Position numbers and translations under genes: made by a program
Source: Chloroflexota bacterium
GTDB taxonomy: Bacteria; Chloroflexota; UBA6077; JACCZL01
Assembly: GCA_020845495.1 (NCBI GenBank)
Contig: JADLFM010000091.1
Location: 1-7,285, forward strand
Length of the DNA: 7,285 nucleotides
Direction: 5' to 3'
The notes under the pieces: generated by a model
Seen by the model: only the letters and a program-made list of their open reading frames with translations
What the model was told of the DNA's origin: nothing
Database searches by the model: none
Shown: positions 4,514-7,285 of the stretch, piece after piece
How the letters are laid out: each line of letters begins with the position of its first letter
Position numbering within the stretch: the first letter of the stretch is position 1

Positions 4514-7114
4514 TCACACCGTATGAGTGGCGACTCCTCGTACCGCGGCGAAATCCTGGTGGCGGACGGTGTCGCCATCGGCGAAGACCATGTGGTAGGC
4601 GATGCGGCCCAGATTCTCCGCCTCCAGGCGGCGCAGGGCGCGTGACTTCAGCCCATCACGACCCTCGACCTCGTCATGCTCGCGAGCGGCCATCTTGACC
4701 TCCACCAGCAGCCATCGGTCGTCGGTGGTGTTGATGACGAAGTCGGGCGTGTAGCGATGGAGGCGACCGTCGCGACCGGTGTAGCTGAACGACAGGTCGG
4801 TGCGCCGCGGATCGGTGATGGCACCGGTGTAGTACACGTCGCGCACCGACGTGGGCGCCTCACCGACGGCCCGGATGATCCGCAGGAAGAAGTCCGACTC
4901 CGGGCTCGAGTCGAAATTGTACGGCTCGTAATGGAAGCCGTACGGGCCCGCCTCCTCGCCGATGCGCTCCCGCCCGTAGACGAGGTGATCGCGGTCCTTC
5001 GGATAGCCGATCGTGGCCTGCCGGCCGCCGTCCGGACCCTCCTCGAAGCCATCGGGATCGAGGACGGCCAGCGCGCGCTCGTCGACGGTCTCATCGGTGA
5101 CGTAGCCGCCGAAGGACTGCTCGATCTGGAGGGCAAGGCCCGGCAGGTGCGCGACCGGAACGGGCGCATCTGGGTATGTCGCCCGCAACGCGTCGAGGAT
5201 CGTCCACGGGTCAGCGCGATAGGCGGCGGCAAGCTGCTGCGCCGCCGCGTAGGCGCTCACGGTGTCCTCGCCGACCTCAAGGGCCACCGCGTCGCCGACC
5301 TGGGAGAGGATGCGCCGGCTCGCGCCAGCAAGGCCCACGTCGAAGATCGTGCGGACCAGACCCTCGGCCGGTGCCGGCTGCGGCCTGGTGAAGGCCAGCA
5401 GACCGAGCGCCGCATCGGACGATCGGCGGCTGACGGTGCGAGGCTGCCGGACCGTCATCGGCGGCAGGTCCGTCTTGCGAATCCGGATGATCCGGGTCAC
5501 TCGCTCACGCGCGGTGCCGCCGAACTGCGCCAGGGACTCGCCGTACGTCTCGCGCAGTTGAGAATCGAGGATGGACCGGTTCGCGCTCGACAGGTAGATG
5601 CGTGCCGCCTTCGTGTTGCCCGGCACCTGGCGCAGGCAGCGGGTGGCCGCCTGGAGCACGAAGTTGTTGCTCGTGCGCAGGCGGCGCGCCAGCGCCGTGG
5701 CGAACAGGCTCGGGCAGTTCCAGCCCTCGGTGCCCTTGTTGACGAGCAGGATGACCCGATGCGGGCTGGCCGGGTCATTGAGCCGGTTGAAGGCGTCGAC
5801 CTCGGCGGCGCTCGACAGGCTCGTGTTGGCGAGGATGGTCGAGGCGTCGAGCCCGGCCTGGCTGACGGCCAACTCGAAGTGCGGTCGGAGCGCGGCGAGA
5901 TCATCGGTCTGCGGGAAGTAGATGGCCAGACGGGCCGGGCTGCCATCGGGCAGGGCGTGGTCGCCGTAGGCGGTGAAGAAGTCGCGGACGATCTCGGCGA
6001 CGAACTCATCGGTGCTGTCGTCGTCGAAGGCGTAGTCGTAGATGCTGTCGGCCACGTCCTTGAGGATGTCGTCGCGGATACCCTCCGACAGCCCGTACCA
6101 GACGACGACGTCGCGCAACGGCTGGCGGCGGAAGTACGGCGTGCCGGTGGTGTTGACGACCGCGACGACGTTCGTGGCATCGGCGAGGTAGTTCACCGTC
6201 TGGCGCACGCGCTTGAGCTCGGTGTCGAGGGCCTGGCCGTAGGTGTGATGCGCCTCGTCGCTGAAGACGCCGAGATGCGGCAGGCTGGCGAGAGTCTGGA
6301 GCCGCAGATTCGCCTCAGCGGTCGCCTCCTCCTCGAGCGCCTTGAGCTGGAGGAATCCGGCGTTCTTGCGCACGGGCTTGGCGCGGATAGCGATCTTCTC
6401 GGTGTTCGTGACCACCAGGTTGAAGCGGCTGCCCCGGGTGACGGGGATGTCCTTGTCGCCATCGCGGGTGAACGTAACCTTGCGGCTGGTCTCGAACGGC
6501 GTGCAGAGGCGCGGGGGCAGCAGGTCCTGGTATCGGATGCGGCTCAACTCGCGCAGGCTCTCGATGATCGTGCGGCCCGGGGCGAAGACGAGCGCGTTCT
6601 CCACGAACGGGTCGGTGGCATCCGGGTACTCGATCGCCATCGCGAACTCGGTGGCGACGATGGCGCCGATGAGAATCGTCTTGCCGGCCCCCATGGCCAG
6701 CGCCAGGATGTAGCTCGGGTAGGCCAGCGTCAGCGTCTCGCGCAGGCCTTCCAGCCGATGCTCGCGGGCGAACTCGTCGTCGGTCCTGATCCGATCCAGC
6801 AGACCGGCCGCGCCGCCCGCATCGACAGCGGCACGAAGGTAGGCGTCGCCGGTCAGCCCGAGCGCGTCGAGCACGGCCGTGCCCTCGAAGGTCCGCAGAT
6901 ACAGGTCTTCGATGCGCGGCGTCCTCTCGACCAGGCGCAGGTACCAGTAGGTTTCGAGTGCCCGGATCTGAGGTTCGCGGAGGTAGCGCGAGGTCCCGTC
7001 CTCGTGGCGCATGTACTGGAGGATCTCCGCGATGGTCGGGTAGGTCTGGTGCGGATAGCCCGCCGTGCGCCAGCCGCTGACGCGCTCTGCCAGGACCTCG
7101 TGCAGCTCCGTCAT
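4514..7114 (-). CDS. res: Type III-like restriction subunit Res: SF2 helicase/translocase with PD-(D/E)xK endonuclease
   Basis: This 866-residue protein is the ATP-dependent DNA translocase and nuclease that cuts unmethylated target DNA together with Mod. Helicase motifs appear in order: a Q-motif-like REPQIRALETYWYLR (46-60), Walker A ALAMGAGKT (138-146), motif Ia VFAPGRTIIESL (176-187), the DEAH box FSDEAHH (284-290), motif III TTGTPYF (322-328), motif V NKGTEGWNC (459-467) and motif VI QAATRCLRQ (488-496). The C-terminus carries YTPDFVI and then WLLVEVK, with P790-D791 and E805-x-K807, a complete PD-(D/E)xK nuclease site as in type III Res proteins. All key residues are present, so it is probably active. 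It is somewhat short for the family (often 900-1000). The ATG at 7114 fits a leaderless start; a GTG at 7120 would add two residues but lies 1 nt from the -10 box. Mod is not adjacent; it is encoded about 2.3 kb downstream. Confidence 0.93.
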   Translation of the reverse strand: MTELHEVLAERVSGWRTAGYPHQTYPTIAEILQYMRHEDGTSRYLREPQIRALETYWYLRLVERTPRIEDLYLRTFEGTAVLDALGLTGDAYLRAAVDAGGAAGLLDRIRTDDEFAREHRLEGLRETLTLAYPSYILALAMGAGKTILIGAIVATEFAMAIEYPDATDPFVENALVFAPGRTIIESLRELSRIRYQDLLPPRLCTPFETSRKVTFTRDGDKDIPVTRGSRFNLVVTNTEKIAIRAKPVRKNAGFLQLKALEEEATAEANLRLQTLASLPHLGVFSDEAHHTYGQALDTELKRVRQTVNYLADATNVVAVVNTTGTPYFRRQPLRDVVVWYGLSEGIRDDILKDVADSIYDYAFDDDSTDEFVAEIVRDFFTAYGDHALPDGSPARLAIYFPQTDDLAALRPHFELAVSQAGLDASTILANTSLSSAAEVDAFNRLNDPASPHRVILLVNKGTEGWNCPSLFATALARRLRTSNNFVLQAATRCLRQVPGNTKAARIYLSSANRSILDSQLRETYGESLAQFGGTARERVTRIIRIRKTDLPPMTVRQPRTVSRRSSDAALGLLAFTRPQPAPAEGLVRTIFDVGLAGASRRILSQVGDAVALEVGEDTVSAYAAAQQLAAAYRADPWTILDALRATYPDAPVPVAHLPGLALQIEQSFGGYVTDETVDERALAVLDPDGFEEGPDGGRQATIGYPKDRDHLVYGRERIGEEAGPYGFHYEPYNFDSSPESDFFLRIIRAVGEAPTSVRDVYYTGAITDPRRTDLSFSYTGRDGRLHRYTPDFVINTTDDRWLLVEVKMAAREHDEVEGRDGLKSRALRRLEAENLGRIAYHMVFADGDTVRHQDFAAVRGVATHTV

Positions 7115-7121
7115 CGGCACG

Positions 7122-7127
7122 AGCGTA
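7122..7127 (-). promoter_or_regulatory. Candidate -10 box (TACGCT) for res
   Basis: The minus strand reads GCTACGCTCGTGCCG before the ATG at 7114. TACGCT fits TAnnnT and ends 7 nt from the ATG, so the predicted transcript begins within one base of the start codon. The same GCTACGCT box and the same ATGACGG gene start occur at mod. The 17-bp-upstream hexamer (GATCGG) is not a recognisable -35. The gap to the upstream methyltransferase gene is only 34 nt. Confidence 0.4.
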
Positions 7128-7135
7128 GCAGCGCA

Positions 7136-7155
7136 GGGCTGGCTCCGATCAGCCC
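7136..7155 (-). other. Small inverted repeat over the ogt stop codon
   Basis: GGGCT (7136-7140) pairs with AGCCC (7151-7155), and the nested GGCT (7141-7144) could instead pair with AGCC (7151-7154). The stop codon lies in the stem. There is no T-run after it on the minus strand, so I do not call it a terminator. At this G+C content a short repeat may arise by chance. Confidence 0.2.
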
Positions 7156-7285
7156 AGCAGCACGCCCTCGAGGCCGAGCAGGAACCGCTTGCGGTCGAGC
7201 CCCCCGGTGTAGCCGCCCAGTCCCCCGCCGGAGTGCAGGACGCGGTGACAGGGCACCACGATCGGGATCGGGTTCGAACCCAGCG
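7149..7285 (-). CDS. ogt: Methylated-DNA--protein-cysteine S-methyltransferase, C-terminal part (cut by right edge)
   Basis: These 44 residues are the C-terminal end of an O6-alkylguanine-DNA alkyltransferase. The protein repairs alkylated guanine by moving the alkyl group irreversibly onto its own cysteine. The active-site segment [12 protein letters not shown] is complete, with the acceptor Cys encoded by the TGT at 7250-7248. It is followed by the conserved tail, which includes GGYTGG, then RKRFLLGLE, and ends VLLG. The gene is a single-domain Ogt or the C-terminal part of an Ada-like fusion; the N-terminus lies outside the window, so this cannot be decided. It is a DNA-repair gene on the same strand, 34 nt upstream of res, and most likely marks the host side of the defence locus. 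Confidence 0.93.
   Translation of the reverse strand, partial: LGSNPIPIVVPCHRVLHSGGGLGGYTGGLDRKRFLLGLEGVLLG

Noticed and set aside
3807..4526. Plus-strand open frame of 239 codons antisense to the toxin-antitoxin pair
   Set aside because: It is a GC-rich shadow frame: composition is Arg/Gly/His-heavy with no motif, and it is opposite two well-supported genes.
1..7285. CRISPR array, tRNA or rRNA gene, insertion sequence or attachment-site repeats
   Set aside because: I saw no regularly spaced repeats, no cloverleaf sequence, no transposase motifs, and no matching direct repeats at the edges of the restriction locus.

Overview
The window is GC-rich bacterial DNA (by eye well above 60% G+C). 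Every gene I can support lies on the minus strand, so transcription runs from right to left. No gene has a well-spaced Shine-Dalgarno sequence. Several start codons instead lie 6-10 nt after a TAnnnT-like -10 box, a pattern of leaderless transcription known from Actinobacteria, Deinococcota and some other high-GC lineages. The aldehyde dehydrogenase N-terminus resembles actinobacterial and Chloroflexota-type homologues. An actinobacterium or a Chloroflexota member is my best guess, but the sequence does not settle the phylum.

Layout in order of transcription: (1) 7285-7149, the last 44 residues of a methylated-DNA--protein-cysteine methyltransferase (Ogt/MGMT) with an intact PCHRV active site. 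(2) 7114-4514, an 866-residue type III-like restriction subunit (Res): an SF2 helicase with a C-terminal PD-(D/E)xK nuclease. (3) 4471-4175 and 4175-3771, a toxin-antitoxin pair of an AbrB/MazE-fold antitoxin and a PIN-domain toxin, overlapping as TGATG. (4) 3706-2291, an ATPase_2 family P-loop ATPase with a winged helix and a C-terminal DUF234-type nuclease-like domain. (5) 2247-277, the beta-class adenine methyltransferase (Mod) that would pair with Res. (6) 220-1 (or from 280), the N-terminus of an aldehyde dehydrogenase running off the left edge. The window is densely coded and has no gene-free stretch of 300 bases.

The central unit is a restriction-modification locus in unusual form. Classical type III systems are mod-res with the two genes adjacent. 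Here res comes first, and mod lies about 2.3 kb downstream behind a toxin-antitoxin module and an ATPase-nuclease. Res and Mod have nearly matching leaders (GCTACGCT, then 6-7 nt, then ATGACGG). The ATPase has its own AT-rich, multiply palindromic upstream region with two TTCAnTGAA sites. A plausible reading is a composite defence island inserted between housekeeping genes: Res and Mod restrict and protect DNA, the toxin-antitoxin pair stabilises the island or acts as an abortive-infection backup, and the ATPase-nuclease is either a fourth effector or an independent passenger. That functional link is inference. The domain assignments rest on motifs visible in the translations.
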